Below the pieces are notes generated by a model. It was not told where the DNA came from, searched no databases, and saw only the letters and a program-made list of their open reading frames with translations. A stretch of DNA of 64,000 bases, taken from positions 79,973,321-80,037,320 of the forward strand of contig OV277857.1 in assembly GCA_922989275.2 (NCBI GenBank), in the 5' to 3' direction. The stretch is from Gari tellinella (lineage: Eukaryota > Mollusca > Bivalvia > Cardiida > Psammobiidae). Positions 10,120 to 21,222 of this stretch are shown one piece after another; the first letter of the stretch is position 1; each line of letters opens with the position of its first letter. Made by a program: the position numbers and the translations under genes.

Positions 10120-10330
10120 CACTAAACTCTATACCCCATAGCCTGTTTCTAGTTTTGAAAACCGATTACAACTTAAAACTGGAGCATTCTGCTTTACTTT
10201 CAGCCAGCTTCAAGCTCCCATCTGTAAAAGTACTGAAAATGCCTTTTATATTTCATGCTCAGGATGTCCTAGTTGGGACAAATATGTATCTTCAAATGCA
10301 CATGATCGACATAGTTTTCCACATGCTGAC
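10120..10330 (+). mobile_element. Decayed family B remnant
   Basis: TATACCCCATAGCCTGTTTC and CATTCTGCTTTACTTTCAGC match family B. One core arm and the right end are lost. Confidence 0.5.
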
Positions 10331-10350
10331 ATCTGTTTCACATTCATTTA

Positions 10351-10542
10351 CAGTCAAACTTCGATATGTGGAACTCTCTTAACTCAAACTATCCGATAGT
10401 TCGACACATGAACTGCATTTATCATGCTCAGTTAAGTCGAACATACCAATATTTCAATGTTAAAACGTGGTTAAGCCACGTTTTAACTTTGAAATACGGG
10501 TATGCTCGATTTAAACGAGTTTGAGATATCGAAGTTCGACTG
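10351..10542 (+). mobile_element. Family F MITE, TA-flanked
   Basis: TA-CAGTCAAACTTCGATAT and ATATCGAAGTTCGACTG-TA are the terminal inverted repeats. The interior is a near-perfect palindrome centred on AAAACGTGGTTAAGCCACGTTTT. The ends resemble pogo/Tigger-group elements of the Tc1/mariner superfamily. Confidence 0.8.
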
Positions 10543-10544
10543 TA

Positions 10545-11280
10545 TCATTTTTTCAAAGGAATTTTCTAAAAGATTTTTTTTAACCTAAATAATCCAATAG
10601 GTGGTTATAAAAACAATTTATTAACTGAAATCAAACGGCTGATTCTGTGACAGAACTCTTCAGTGGATAATCTAAATGGATTTGATTCAGAAAGACTATT
10701 AATATTTTAATAACATTACAGGGAAATTATAGAACAATTTTTTATGATTATAGATTTTACAGGAAAAGTTGACTTTTTTTAATGGGGGAAATTGTGTATT
10801 TTTAATTATCTCTCTTTTATATAAAAACTTGCAATGTTACAAGACTACATTGAACACATTTTATTGAAATGATTTTAAATGAAATTATGGAACATATTTT
10901 TTCATTGTAATGATTTTACAAGAAATTATATTACAGCTTTTATAATTATTTGAAAATAAATCCAGGAACTTTGATAGGAATTATACAACTTGATATTTAG
11001 TTTGGTGACTGACAATTATTGTTTTAGTTTCTCTTTTCCAAATGTTTCCGCCAGTGTGAGCATGTTAGTTGATCAGGAAATGGTGCTTAAAGGGTAATAG
11101 ACTTGTGAAGATATTAGCATTTATACGCATCTTATGATGAGTTAACTGACTTGTGGGAGAATACGGTGGTCTATTTGTACATTTTGTAATAAATACTTGA
11201 CAAATGTATTAAATACTTGATAAACTACAATTTTTCATGTATAGTTCTCTGGTATTGACCACCCAGAGACTCACTGACGG
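10545..11280. other. AT-rich sequence, nothing recognised
   Basis: Strongly A/T-biased intergenic sequence with short repeated motifs such as GATTTTA but no gene, clear repeat unit or MITE. Confidence 0.35.
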
Positions 11281-11294
11281 TGTTCAGTAACAAG

Positions 11295-11375
11295 TGGTAG
11301 CTTAAAGTAGTATGAAAGTAAAGCAGAAAGCTCCTTTAGGAGCTTTCTGCTTTTTTTTCATACTGCTTTAATCAA
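11295..11375 (+). repeat. H/B-type hairpin core
   Basis: AGCTTAAAGTAGTATGAAAG with AAGCAGAAAGCTCC is mirrored by GGAGCTTTCTGCTT and CATACTGCTTTAA. It is an almost perfect stem of about 35 bp without clear outer ends. Confidence 0.6.
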
Positions 11376-11457
11376 GGACATACCTTATATACTGAAAATA
11401 AGACTTAAATTTGAATGATCATGATAGACTGACTTTTTTGTTTGATTTAATGATAGA

Positions 11458-11709
11458 TTAACTCTTTACTCCATAGATACACATTTTTACACATTAAATT
11501 TATTCCTACACTGAAGAAAATAGTTCCAATTTATACAGTCATAAATATGTTTCATAAGAAATATACTTTATATACTAGGAGATGGTAGCTTAAAGCAGGC
11601 TGAAAGTAAAGCAGAATGCACCATTGGGTGCATTCTGCTTTACTTTCAACCTGCTTTATATGGTCAATTATCTTCAATACTACAATCAGGCTATGGAGTA
11701 AATGGTTAA
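11458..11709 (-). mobile_element. Family B TTAA MITE, inverted
   Basis: It is bounded by TTAACTCTTTACTCCATAG and ATGGAGTAAATGGTTAA. The core hairpin at about 11587-11656 has a GCACCATTGGGTGC tip. Confidence 0.8.
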
Positions 11710-11907
11710 GAACTATTGATATTAATTTTGCCAGGTGTTAATTCTGTATCTTACGAGAAATGTTTTTTTTGTCATATGTCTGATGCTACTACATATTAAT
11801 GTCTTAGGAAAATCATTAAAAGAAAATACAATTTAGCAATAAAGCATTGTTTTATGCAAACTCTGGCAGTTAAAATATCAGTTTCATGCAGCAGTACTAC
11901 ATGTATA

Positions 11908-12491
11908 CACTCAGTGCAAAAAGAAACGCACATTTTTATTACAATATTATCTGTATGTAGAAGGAACGTATTTGTGAAATAATCTTTTCATTACAGTCAT
12001 TAGCTCCGTCTTGGGCTATCAATGTTGAAAATGGGAGGTTTATCATTGAATTGGTATCATCACAACCTGTACAAATCGGTGCGATGTTTTCAACAGGCAC
12101 TAGTTAACTCTTTCGCTGCCAAATTAATCGTGAGATTTTTATTCGACCACCGTTTCATTGTCGTCTGCTTACATTTTGTTGTTTGCAAGATCGTTTCAAA
12201 GTAAGATTCAAAGTAGTATGACTTAAAGTATATCTATACGAGTGTCAAACAGTTTGGATCCTGATCAGACGCCGCGTTACGCTGCGTCTGATCAGGATCA
12301 AAACTGTTTGAAAACGCGCCTTTTGACGTCATTAAGAGGGAAAGGGTTAAAATACAGCACAGTAATTTTAAGAATATGTTTTTCTAAACTTGTGGTTGAA
12401 TTAAACTGATCTTGAGATATGGTCATAGTATCTTAAAAAAGTCCCTTAATCTGCGCCTGAGCACAATGTGCGTTTCTTTTTGTACTGAGTG
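11908..12491. mobile_element. Tc1/mariner-type non-autonomous element
   Basis: Terminal inverted repeats of 25 bp differ at one base (CACTCAGTGCAAAAAGAAAC versus CACTCAGTACAAAAAGAAAC) and are flanked by TA. No transposase frame remains. It carries an intact TTAA MITE at 12104-12350, so it is older than that insertion. Confidence 0.85.
12104..12350 (+). mobile_element. Family A1 TTAA MITE nested in Tc1-type element
   Basis: It is bounded by TTAACTCTTTCGCTGCC and GAGGGAAAGGGTTAA. The core hairpin at about 12246-12311 has arms AAACAGTTTGGATCCTGATC and GATCAGGATCAAAACTGTTT. Confidence 0.8.
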
Positions 12492-12539
12492 TATATACCC
12501 TATACCTGTAATTTTATCAATTTTGTGCTAAACAACCAC

Positions 12540-12680
12540 TCATATGAAGACATAATGAAAGTCTTAAAAACAGGTGGCTGCTTTATTCAGAACAAAAGTA
12601 AAGCCTCTGCATTAGCTTTCTGCATTATTTTTGCTCTGCATTTAGCAAGCATGCCTCCTAAAAAATGATGCTTCTTTCAT
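12540..12680 (+). repeat. Decayed palindromic remnant
   Basis: ACAGGTGGCTGCTTTATTCA and a downstream CTGCATTTAGCAAGCATGCC keep weak inverted similarity to H/B-type cores. Confidence 0.35.
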
Positions 12681-12985
12681 GAATGAACACTTAAAACACA
12701 TTTGACTGTACATGTATTTCAGAGGGCAGCTGCGTAAGCCGTCAATCAAAGTTTATACGGTGTTGATCAGTGGAAAACTACTATTCCACTATACTTTCTT
12801 AATTGATATTATGTACTTACACAAGACAAATGCAATTTTGTTAATGACTGTATTGCATGCGCCTGATCATATTACCCACTGTCCAGCCAAAACGCATTGA
12901 ACTGGCTCGTTACAGTGTCAATCTCCTATCTATTATTGATACCATTTCACTGCTGAGGTTGATATATCAGCAACCAGACTGCCAA

Positions 12986-13415
12986 TTAACCCTTTTCCAC
13001 CTGAATATTCATATAGAAAACTCTGCCTGGGGCCTGTTTCATAAAACTCATCTAATCCTGTCTTGTGACATCTCTTTGGAATCGTCTTTTCAAGACGATT
13101 CCAAAGAGATTTTACAAGACAGGATTAGATAGAAAAATGAGAAATTAAATGCATTTTAAAGTTTTGACTTACAACCTATTTTGTTGTGCGAAGTTTTATG
13201 AAACGGGCCCTTGGTATGAACATACATCTTAATTGTCATAATTATTGGCTAAAAATTATGGAAAAAAATCTACAGGGTAACTGCATATTCATGGAAAAAA
13301 GATCCTATAAAAAAAGGGTGCATACCTTGATAAGACAGCAACTTTATGGGCTGTTTGATCTAGGTCTACATTGTTTTCAAAAAGCATCAATATCTAACAG
13401 CAAGGGAAGGATTAA
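12986..13415 (+). mobile_element. Family M TTAA MITE split by family E
   Basis: TTAACCCTTTTCCACCTGAA at the left and GCAAGGGAAGGATTAA at the right are M ends. Interior blocks AATTATTGGCTAAAAATTATG and GGTCTACATTGTTTTCAAAA match M copies at 5056 and 16767. Family E interrupts it at 13028. Confidence 0.7.
13028..13213 (+). mobile_element. Family E MITE nested in M
   Basis: The ends GGGCCTGTTTCATAAAACTC and AAGTTTTATGAAACGGGCCC are inverted. The core again contains ATCTAATCCTGTCTTGTGAC and its partner, with slightly more divergence than the 5921 copy. Confidence 0.8.
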
Positions 13416-13563
13416 GAAAACTACAGCCTTATCCATTCTTGCATTAAGATAACAGAAGAACCGAAAGTAGTTTTTTCTAAGACGTGTCCCTTGTTAAATG
13501 CGGGATAAAAAGTAATGCAGAAAGCTCCATTATTAACTGTCTGCATTAATTTTCATATGTGTA

Positions 13564-13777
13564 TTAACCCTTAGCCTGCCACTCACGACTATAGCTCAAT
13601 ATGCAAACAGCTTGGATCCGGATGAGACGCCGAGTAACTCGGCGTCTCATCCGGATCCAAACTGTTTGACACTCGGACAACATTTTCAGCAATTTTGAGC
13701 AACTTTGAAGCACTTTGAAACTTGAAGCAGACGAGAAATATAGCAGGCGGCAATTTATTTGGCGGGCTAAGGGTTAA
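13564..13777 (+). mobile_element. Family A1 TTAA MITE (CCCTTAGCCTGCC ends)
   Basis: The ends are TTAACCCTTAGCCTGCC and GGCGGGCTAAGGGTTAA. The core hairpin at about 13604-13667 has arms AAACAGCTTGGATCCGGATG around GACGCCGAGTAACTCGGCGTC. The terminal sequence is close to the CCCTTTGCCTGCC-type ends described for piggyBac relatives. Confidence 0.85.
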
Positions 13778-13948
13778 GCAGTCATCTGTCCGTATACATA
13801 TTCAGTCTACCTAAGTTGTTGCTTTACTCAAGAATGATTGCAAATGGAAACACTGGTTAATAATGGTTGGGCTTTCCCTGCTAATGTTTATGTTCATTCA
13901 TATTGTCTGAATCCACAAGGACATTAAGTTCATCAAATATTTAAGGTA

Positions 13949-14194
13949 CAGTGGAGAATATGTTATTCTTTCCCGTTTAAACGCAAATGAAACGCAAACG
14001 CTAAACACTAAAATGTAGAAAAGGTAAACTTTTTGACAATTCTGACTTTTGATCTTTATCTGAGTAGCAAACAGTTTGGAGCCTGATCAGATGCCAGTTA
14101 CCCTGCGTCTGATTAGGCTCCAAACTGTTTGCAGTGGAAATAATAGATTTAGCGTAAACCCATTTATTGGGAAAAAATAACATTTTCTCCACTG
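13949..14194 (-). mobile_element. Family C MITE (CAGTGGAGAA ends)
   Basis: TA-CAGTGGAGAATATGTTATT and AACATTTTCTCCACTG-TA flank a core hairpin at about 14068-14132 (AAACAGTTTGGAGCCTGATC arm). Confidence 0.85.
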
Positions 14195-14199
14195 TACCA

Positions 14200-14895
14200 A
14201 CAATCCGGTGTTCATCCACAGACTTTTCAAAAAAGGATGTTACTGATGAAACAGCTGTTCAAAGTTTAATGTTGAAAGCTCCTAAAATGTGTTAGTTTAA
14301 TGCAAAAATGAAAGTTATGTAGAACTTTTTAAAGAACCTTTCTGAATTTCTTTCATCCTGGTTTAAACAGTCGCATGCTTTTACATTATCTGCTCTCCAA
14401 AAACTGGTGGTGAACACAGAATTGTCTGTAGATGATTATATTTACACAAAAAGCATAACATGAGACAAAAACTCTCTCTCTCTGATTTTGATTTAATTTT
14501 CAAGAGTAAAATTAGCGATGTTAGAGTTGAAGTACACATAGGAGAGTCGTAAGCTGTTTGTTCCTAGTTCCTGTTTCATTTGCTTTATAATTAGCTAGAT
14601 TCAGATACAGATACAAGTGTAATTTAGAGTCGGGCTGTTTACAACAGATAACATTAACTATGAATAACTATTGGCTGACATCTTTATTAGCTAAATCGTT
14701 TGCCCAGTCATACAAATCTGTAGCATTATCTGTAGGTAGTGCTGAAATGAACATACAAACATATGCATGTCAGTTCAGAAAATCTAACTTTGATTTACAA
14801 TAGAAATAAGTAGCAGATGTTTGCAAACATTGTGTTATGCGCCCACCATGATAGTTTGCGGGGGATTCAGTGTTTGCCCTTTCAGTCTGTCTGTC
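14200..14895. other. No gene recognised
   Basis: AT-rich intergenic sequence. A CTCTCTCTCTCT run lies near 14472. Nothing else could be supported. Confidence 0.35.
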
Positions 14896-14901
14896 TGTCT
14901 T

Positions 14902-14982
14902 TAACTCTTTGCATGCTGGGTAATTTTTTGTCCGCAACAATTGTTGTCTGCTAGCTTAATTTTGAACTGTTTCACTTTTGGA
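14902..14982 (+). mobile_element. Truncated A1 MITE, left end only
   Basis: TTAACTCTTTGCATGCTGG is the same end as the element at 6614. The rest is missing. Confidence 0.55.
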
Positions 14983-14995
14983 TTATGTGCAGTTT

Positions 14996-15242
14996 TAGCC
15001 CTTTACTCCATACTATGCTAGCCTATTTATAGTTTTGAAGACAAGTGAACACTGAAAGCAGGTTGAAATTAAAGCAGAATGCATCTTCATTCTGCTTAAA
15101 TTTCAGCCTAGATTTAGCTACCAACTACTAAAATATCAGAAATATTTCTTATGACACATATTTACAACTATATTAATTTCGAACTATTTTCTTCAAGGTA
15201 TGGATAATTTAAATGTGTAAATTAGCTTGTTTTGGAGTAAAG
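14996..15242 (+). mobile_element. Family B MITE, degraded
   Basis: TTTAGCCCTTTACTCCATAC through GTTTTGGAGTAAAGGCC. The core tip is deleted (AAAGCAGAATGCATCTTCAT then TCTGCTTAAATTTCAGCC). Confidence 0.6.
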
Positions 15243-15509
15243 GCCAGTCATAAAAGAAGAATTGTGATTTTTAAGTCAAGTGGTTGCTTCATGAAGGTGG
15301 GAAGTATCATACAGAAAGCTCTTTATGGAGCTCTCCACGTATTACTTTTATCCTGTATTAAACTACAACGTATCAACATAGATATCTATTTTGGGTCATT
15401 GTTAAGTGGAGTTTTTACTGCATATGCCAGTATAGAGAAGAGTGAGCAATTTTGAGATTATTTGTCTCTTCTTTATTCAGTTATATTCAATATTATACCG
15501 GTTGGACTG

Positions 15510-15717
15510 TAACATACAACAGTAAATACTTCTATAACGACCACTAAGCTATGTTATTTGATTTATTTGCAGATGGCTGCTTAAGGCAAGATGAAAGTAA
15601 AAGAACAAGCTCCTTTAGGGGCTTTCTGTTTTACTTTCACCTTGCTTTAAGCTGTCACCTGACTTTCGTAAGTCAATGAGCCTTGTTTTTAGTGGTCATA
15701 ATAGAGGGGGTTTACTG
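15510..15717 (+). mobile_element. Family H MITE
   Basis: Left CAGTAAATACTTCTATAACG and right AATAGAGGGGGTTTACTG-TA are inverted ends. The core arms are GCTTAAGGCAAGATGAAAGT and ACTTTCACCTTGCTTTAAGC. Confidence 0.65.
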
Positions 15718-15769
15718 TATTTATTCCTTCTAAATGCATTTGTAATTGAAGAGCTGATGAATGAGTATT

Positions 15770-15838
15770 GCTAAGAGATCTGAACCTAATTAGATGCTTA
15801 GTCACTCAGCATCTGATCTGGTTTTAATCTGTTTGCAA
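15770..15838 (+). repeat. Degraded A1-type hairpin
   Basis: GATCTGAACCTAATTAGATG and CATCTGATCTGGTTTTAATC pair imperfectly around TAGTCACTCAG. Confidence 0.45.
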
Positions 15839-15962
15839 TTTTGATTTTTAACCAATTGTCAACGGTTTCAACAACCTATCATTTTTTTCATTTTCCTGAC
15901 TCATAATGTATTTGTGTTTAGTTTTGTTTAAATGGGAGAGAACTTCACATGTGTCTCAGTAA

Positions 15963-16159
15963 AGTAAAACCCCTTTATTATGACCACTAAATAGACTAGT
16001 ATTGGCATTAAAGACAGGTGACATCTTAAAGCAAGATGAGAGTAAAGCAGAAAGCTCCAATAAGAGCTTTTTGGTTTACTTTCATCTCTCATTAAGTATC
16101 CACCTGTCTTAAACAGCTGAAACTCAACCTTATTTGGTGGTCGTAATTGAGGGTTTTAC
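15963..16159 (+). mobile_element. Family H MITE
   Basis: AGTAAAACCCCTTTATTATG and GTAATTGAGGGTTTTACC are the inverted ends. The core (AAAGCAAGATGAGAGTAAAG) is mirrored by CTTTCATCTCTCATTAAG. Confidence 0.65.
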
Positions 16160-16461
16160 CATTTATAACATTCATTTCAGCACTAGTTACTTTTTCACGA
16201 CACTGTAGAGCCAGCATAGTGAATCACCTGTAGGATATTTTTGATGTGATTTTTTTTCTCAATTTTTCAACTCTACTTGATGCCAAATGTTATTTGAAAA
16301 TTTTCATATTTTTTTTCAAATGTACACTGATTATCTTGTAAATTATATCCACAATGTCATGATGTTACATTTTAGTAATTAAAATAAATTGAAATATTTC
16401 AGTATAGCCTGTTTGTTGCTTATGAAGTCCACTGTTGAGAGTATTCACTTCTTGAACACCA

Positions 16462-16597
16462 GGCCCTATGCTTATAAAGCGTTTGTGTTGAGTCAGTTCT
16501 CAAGCTTTTGATTGGTCAAAGCATGCTCAAATCTGACCAATCAAGAGCTTTAGGAAGTGATCTCAGACTCAACTTTGAGGGTTTATAAGCATGGACC
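16462..16597 (+). mobile_element. Family G fold-back element
   Basis: CTTATAAAGCGTTTGTGTTG and its partner AACTTTGAGGGTTTATAAGC enclose TTTTGATTGGTCAAAGC and GCTCAAATCTGACCAATCAA. Confidence 0.7.
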
Positions 16598-16599
16598 CA

Positions 16600-16739
16600 G
16601 TAATTAAAAGTTTGAGTTGAGTCTGAGATTGTTCTCAAGCATTTGATTGGTCAGATTTCAGCAACTGCTCAAATCTGACCAATCAAATGCTTGAGAACGA
16701 ACTCAGACTCAACTAAAACTCTTTATAACCTTGGGGCCA
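16600..16739 (-). mobile_element. Family G fold-back element, second copy
   Basis: It lies directly next to the copy at 16462. TCTCAAGCATTTGATTGGTC and GACCAATCAAATGCTTGAGA are perfect inverted 20-mers. The right edge reads TATAACCTTGGGGCCAG. Confidence 0.75.
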
Positions 16740-16766
16740 GAAATCTGTTTCATTTACCATCTTAAA

Positions 16767-17250
16767 TCTTCTTTCGCTGAATATTCGTATTTAAAACTTT
16801 GCCCTTTATGAAGATTTATCATCTTAACTCTTTGAACCCTAGTCACCCATATATGCGTCATTTGCAAACAGCGTACATGTGAGGAGTACACTTGTCCTAT
16901 GCAAACAGTGTAGGCCCTGATCAGAGGGCTCCTGAAGGAGCCCTCTGATCAGGGTCTACACTGTTTGTCATTTTGACATATATTGTAAAAATCAACCCTA
17001 AAAGGCAAAATATTGACTAGACTAAATTGAAAATTAGAATTGTCCATTTGAGGTTTCAGGGAGGAAAGGGTTAAGTATTACATTGGCTAATGAAATAAGG
17101 GGGAACCCCATTGGACAGAGTACAGACTGGCATGTCAGACAGATCCTACAAGAAAAATTAGTAAACTCTGAGGAGCTGTCTGATTTGGGTCTACACTGTT
17201 GTCAGAAAGTATCAACAATCTCAATACACATTTATAGCAGAAACCATTAG
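16767..17250 (+). mobile_element. Family M MITE split by family A
   Basis: Left CTTTCGCTGAATATTCGTAT and right GTATTACATTGGCTAATGAA continue the M consensus seen at 5056. The family A element at 16824-17074 sits between them at a TTAA. Confidence 0.65.
16824..17074 (+). mobile_element. Family A TTAA MITE, well preserved
   Basis: It is bounded by TTAACTCTTTGAACCCTAG and GGGAGGAAAGGGTTAA. The core hairpin at about 16899-16968 has matching arms AAACAGTGTAGGCCCTGATC and GATCAGGGTCTACACTGTTT around GGGCTCCTGAAGGAGCCC. Confidence 0.85.
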
Positions 17251-17393
17251 CCCATAAAAGTTCCATTATTTCTCCAATGAAGAAAATTGTTCCATTTTAT
17301 ACAGTCGTGAATATGATAGGAACCAAATTCAAAGTTGCTTCAGAGATATATCTGTGTAAAGAGAATGAAATGAAACTTGTGTGAGTGCTATTT

Positions 17394-17627
17394 GAACCTT
17401 TCTCCTGCTATAAGAGCATATTGATGCTTTTCAAAAACAGTGTAGACCCAGATCAGACAGCTCCTTCAAGAACTCTGATCAGGGTCTGCAGTTTTGTTAT
17501 ATAATCTGTCTGTCATGAGTGTGCACTCTCTGATGAGCAAAACAATCCTTATTGTATCAGCAATGTAATAGTTAAGACAACACATATTTATAGCAGGCAG
17601 CTGTTCCATTATAGAAGGGTCAAGGTT
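17394..17627 (-). mobile_element. Family M MITE, degraded
   Basis: GAACCTTTCTCCTGCTATAA and CATTATAGAAGGGTCAAGG resemble the M ends. A core hairpin at about 17431-17496 includes GTGTAGACCCAGATCAGACA. Confidence 0.55.
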
Positions 17628-17888
17628 ACCTGAACCTACACTCATATTGTCTATTGTGATCTGTTATTCCTAGAAATGGTCTTTGAATGGACCTTTTCTG
17701 TTTGTTCAATAATTGCATTCATGATGTAGAACTGGTTATCAATTCATGGCCACACATAGGCAAACAGTGCAGACTCAGATTAGACACTGAATTTCATTGC
17801 AGTGATGGTTTTGTATCTATATTTGGCAGGCAATGCTGTGGTCAATAAAACTGGTACATAGTACTTTAGAAATAATAAATTCATACCA

Positions 17889-18017
17889 GTGCTTTATCCT
17901 GCAATAGAACATGGGTAGTAGTTGAGATGTGTTGTAATTAAATCATGAGGTCAAAGGCTGAGTGATTTAATAACCAGCATCTCAATGACTACCCATGCTC
18001 CATTGCACAATAAAACA
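17889..18017. repeat. Inverted repeat with about 57-bp arms
   Basis: GCAATAGAACATGGGTAGTA and TGACTACCCATGCTCCATTG are parts of two arms (about 17889-17946 and 17960-18017) that pair with moderate divergence. The outer ends were not defined. Confidence 0.6.
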
Positions 18018-18281
18018 CTGATATTAATTTGATTCTAAAACTTCAATTTAATCACAATTTGCACTGACACAACTGCAACGCATTTCGAAGCCATATTACG
18101 TCACGTTAACCTTTACAGAGTGTGCATGATTAATTGAGAATTTAAACACAGATAGGGCCTTTATATAAGTTGTGCATGAAGTGTGTTAGCATAGGCTTCT
18201 GAACCATTTCCTAAATAGCCATATTAGTGCAAATCACTTACACTGTCATCATTCAAACTGATATGTACAGAACTGAAATTT

Positions 18282-18364
18282 AAAGCAAGATGGGAGTAAA
18301 GCATCAAGACCCTGATGGGGCTTTCCGTTTTACTTTCATGTTGCTTTGAGTAATCACCTGGATT
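18282..18364 (+). repeat. H-type hairpin remnant
   Basis: TTTAAAGCAAGATGGGAGTA and TACTTTCATGTTGCTTTGAG form the stem, with GATGGGGCTTTCCG at the tip. Confidence 0.5.
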
Positions 18365-18369
18365 GAAAA

Positions 18370-18955
18370 TAATCAGAGAATCCTCATTTAGCTGAGTGCA
18401 TGTATCAACACAGGGAAGAGGTGTCCTCGTCTGCTTATGTAGAGGGAGGAGTAAAGGGGTCTTATGGCATGTATGCTGAGGAAAGGAATGATAGGCCCTT
18501 TTTTATGGATATAAAAGCATATCATCTCACACAAGTATGATGAAAACGGTTTTATTTAGATTTAATACATGTATATTATACATACTTAAACATCTATAGT
18601 CACATTGTTAAACATCATAGTCATCATTTTTTAAAAAAGCAAAAACATCAATTATAACATAATTCCCCATTCAACAACAAATCTAATATCTTATATACAT
18701 ACTATAAAAAGGCTCTAAATTGGTAGAACAAACAATTATATACATGTAATATGTATTCAGTAATGCTACATTGTATCTTCTTAAAGATTTACATACAAAC
18801 TGTATAAAAAAATATCATGTATGCTTCATACTTTGGTTTAGAGGCTATGTGTATATATTTCATCACATGGTTAAGAGACCATGCACATGTATATTTCAAA
18901 CTTTGGTTTAGAGGCTATAGGCATAACTGATACTTTGGTTTAAAACTATGTACAG
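18370..18955. other. AT-rich sequence, nothing recognised
   Basis: It contains two loosely similar ACTTTGGTTTAGAGGCTAT blocks near 18831 and 18900 but no gene or defined element. Confidence 0.35.
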
Positions 18956-19002
18956 TAAAGCCTGTGCTAAGTGACCATTCAATGAGGAAGCATTGAACTC
19001 AT

Positions 19003-19277
19003 TTACCCTTTACTCCATAGATACACATTTAACATATTCCTCCACTGAAGAAAATAGTTCCAATGTACTCGTACATATTCCTCCACTGAAGAAAATAGTT
19101 CCAATGTACTCGTACAGTCTTAAATGTGCATTAAAAGAAATATACATGTATGTTCTTTATTCTAGCAGATGATAGCTTAAAGTAGGATAAAGGTAAAGCA
19201 GAATGAACCTTACTTTCAACCTGCTTTAAGTGGTGACTTATCTTCAAAACTAGAAACATGCCATAAAGTTAAAGGTT
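19003..19277 (-). mobile_element. Family B MITE with an internal tandem duplication
   Basis: It begins TTTACCCTTTACTCCATAG. A roughly 42-bp block containing TTCCTCCACTGAAGAAAATA is present twice in tandem (about 19035-19118). The core is reduced to one full arm. The right end is CATAAAGTTAAAGGTTA. Confidence 0.65.
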
Positions 19278-19623
19278 ACAGCTCAATGAACAAAAAAGTA
19301 ATTCTCTTGTTGCATCTATCTTAAATACTTGAGTCTTGTATTTATCTGCCATCTTTAAAGATTTTAATTGTCGTTTATGAGTGGCTGCTCAACACAAGTT
19401 GTACTGTATGTATAGCACTTTGGTTAAAAGTCTAACTCACTGTATTGGTCAGGTACAAACTCATCTTTCATAGACAGTGCTGACAAACCTCATATCTTAA
19501 CACTGGATTATAACAAGTCTGGCTTAATATCATCACAGATACAAATAGGTCACCTATTAACCCCTTTTCATGTCCTGATTAAGAACCGTAGAAATCATTT
19601 CTTGCATCTTGACAGGTTATTGC

Positions 19624-19868
19624 TTAACTCTCTCAACACTAAGTAACTCTTGTGGGTTATTAAGTTCTCTTGTGGACCCTTTTTAGTTTAAAAAAACCAT
19701 GAACCAGTCTACTTGGAATTCTGAGTAGTTTAAAAAAATACTGGTCTAAATTAGAAAACAGTGCAGATCCTGATCAAAGGGCTCCTTTAGGAACCCTCTG
19801 ATCTGGGTCTACACTGTTTTCAAATGTTTTAAGTATATTTTAAACAGGTCCATGGTGTTGAAAAAGTA
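19624..19868 (-). mobile_element. Family A3 TTAA MITE
   Basis: TTAACTCTCTCAACACTAAG and CATGGTGTTGAAAAAGTAAA are the ends. The hairpin (AAACAGTGCAGATCCTGATC arm) is at about 19757-19820. It is the inverted relative of 8859-9101. Confidence 0.7.
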
Positions 19869-19991
19869 AAACTAAAGCACTCTGAACATTGAGCAGAAAG
19901 CTCCTGGAAGAAATGTTTGCTTAACTTTCAGTCTGCTTTGAGAACCCATCTGTCTAAAACTATGAAAACCAGCTATGAGGCAAAGGGTTAA
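19868..19991 (+). mobile_element. Family B remnant
   Basis: ACTTTCAGTCTGCTTTGAGA and TATGAGGCAAAGGGTTAA are a B core arm and right end. Confidence 0.5.
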
Positions 19992-20224
19992 TAAATACAT
20001 GTACAATAATATTTTCTGACCAAAAGTATATTTCAAACATATCTCACTGTTCAGAAACTGTTTTGGTCATTGGATGCAATATGATATGAGCCGTGTCACA
20101 AGAGAACACACATCTTCAGACATTGAAAGCAGTGTAGACTAGACACCACCATGGAAACACAGTACCTGATCAGTGTGTACACCCTAATTTGTGGTTGCAT
20201 GAAGACAAAAATTCAGTGTTGCTT

Positions 20225-20436
20225 TTAACCCATTATCTGAACTTGAAGACATGTTCCTATTTAAAGCAGGTTGAAAGTAAAGCAGAATGTGACTTTGGGC
20301 ACATTCTGCCTTACTTTCAGCCTGCTTTAAGCTACCACCTACTGCATTTTCGTGATTGTATAAAGTGGAACTATTTTCTCCAGTGAAGGATTAAATTGAA
20401 AGTGTAAAAATGTGTATCTATAGAGTAATGGGTTAA
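20225..20436 (+). mobile_element. Family B TTAA MITE
   Basis: It is bounded by TTAACCCATTATCTGAAC and TAGAGTAATGGGTTAA. The core hairpin is at about 20262-20331. An internal deletion makes it about 40 bp shorter than full copies. Confidence 0.75.
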
Positions 20437-20439
20437 TAA

Positions 20440-20940
20440 CCTTTTCATTTCTTTTTTATGTTCTCATGAGGTAGTTTTGTACAGCTGTAAATGTTTTGTA
20501 ATATTTAAGATATATCTAATTCCATACAAAGAATATGTTATATATTGTTTACAATATCTGAAGATTGTTTCTCTCATGATGTTACTCAGTCATGTGATAT
20601 GTATGTGATTCAACACTAACAGGAACTGTGATTTCAAACCAATGTTATATAAACAATCAGTGTCTGATTATGATTTTCATCAATGTCTGACTTTGTAAAG
20701 TATAAATTCCATGAGTGATTAAACCCTCTATGAGATGCTACAAAAGAAGATGGGTTCATACTACATGTACATGTAATTGTAATGGTAAAGGTCATTCACT
20801 GCAATACATGCTGTTATCAATGCTGTAATAGATTAAAGCCTACACTGTCAGCAGTATCCATGAGCCCCTTTCACATGCCACAGCAAACATATAAATCATA
20901 GGCAATGCTGGTTTGGAAGGGGTCAAATAGCACAATATAG
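20440..20940. other. No recognised feature
   Basis: AT-rich intergenic sequence. No coding frame or repeat structure could be supported. Confidence 0.35.
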
Positions 20941-20949
20941 AAATAAAGT

Positions 20950-21127
20950 TAAAGTTTGACAACTCAAATTTGCTTAAGTCTAATTCATCCATATTTCAAA
21001 GTGACTAAGCCGCATTTTAACTTTGAATTATGGATAAGTTTTACTTCAGCATGTTCACAATCTCGGAATTTAATGAAGAACTGTGGGTAAGTTCCACTTA
21101 AGTGAGTTCAAGTTATCAAGATTTAAA
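20950..21127 (+). mobile_element. Family F MITE, decayed
   Basis: CCATATTTCAAAGTGACTAA and CATTTTAACTTTGAATTATG are the F centre. The terminal CAGTCGAAC ends are no longer recognisable. Confidence 0.5.
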
Positions 21128-21222
21128 CATACAAATTCATAATAGCACTGCTATATTAACAAAGATTCCTTCTGTCAAAATATATATATTTTTTTCATTT
21201 TCAAATACACCAGTCAAAAAAA

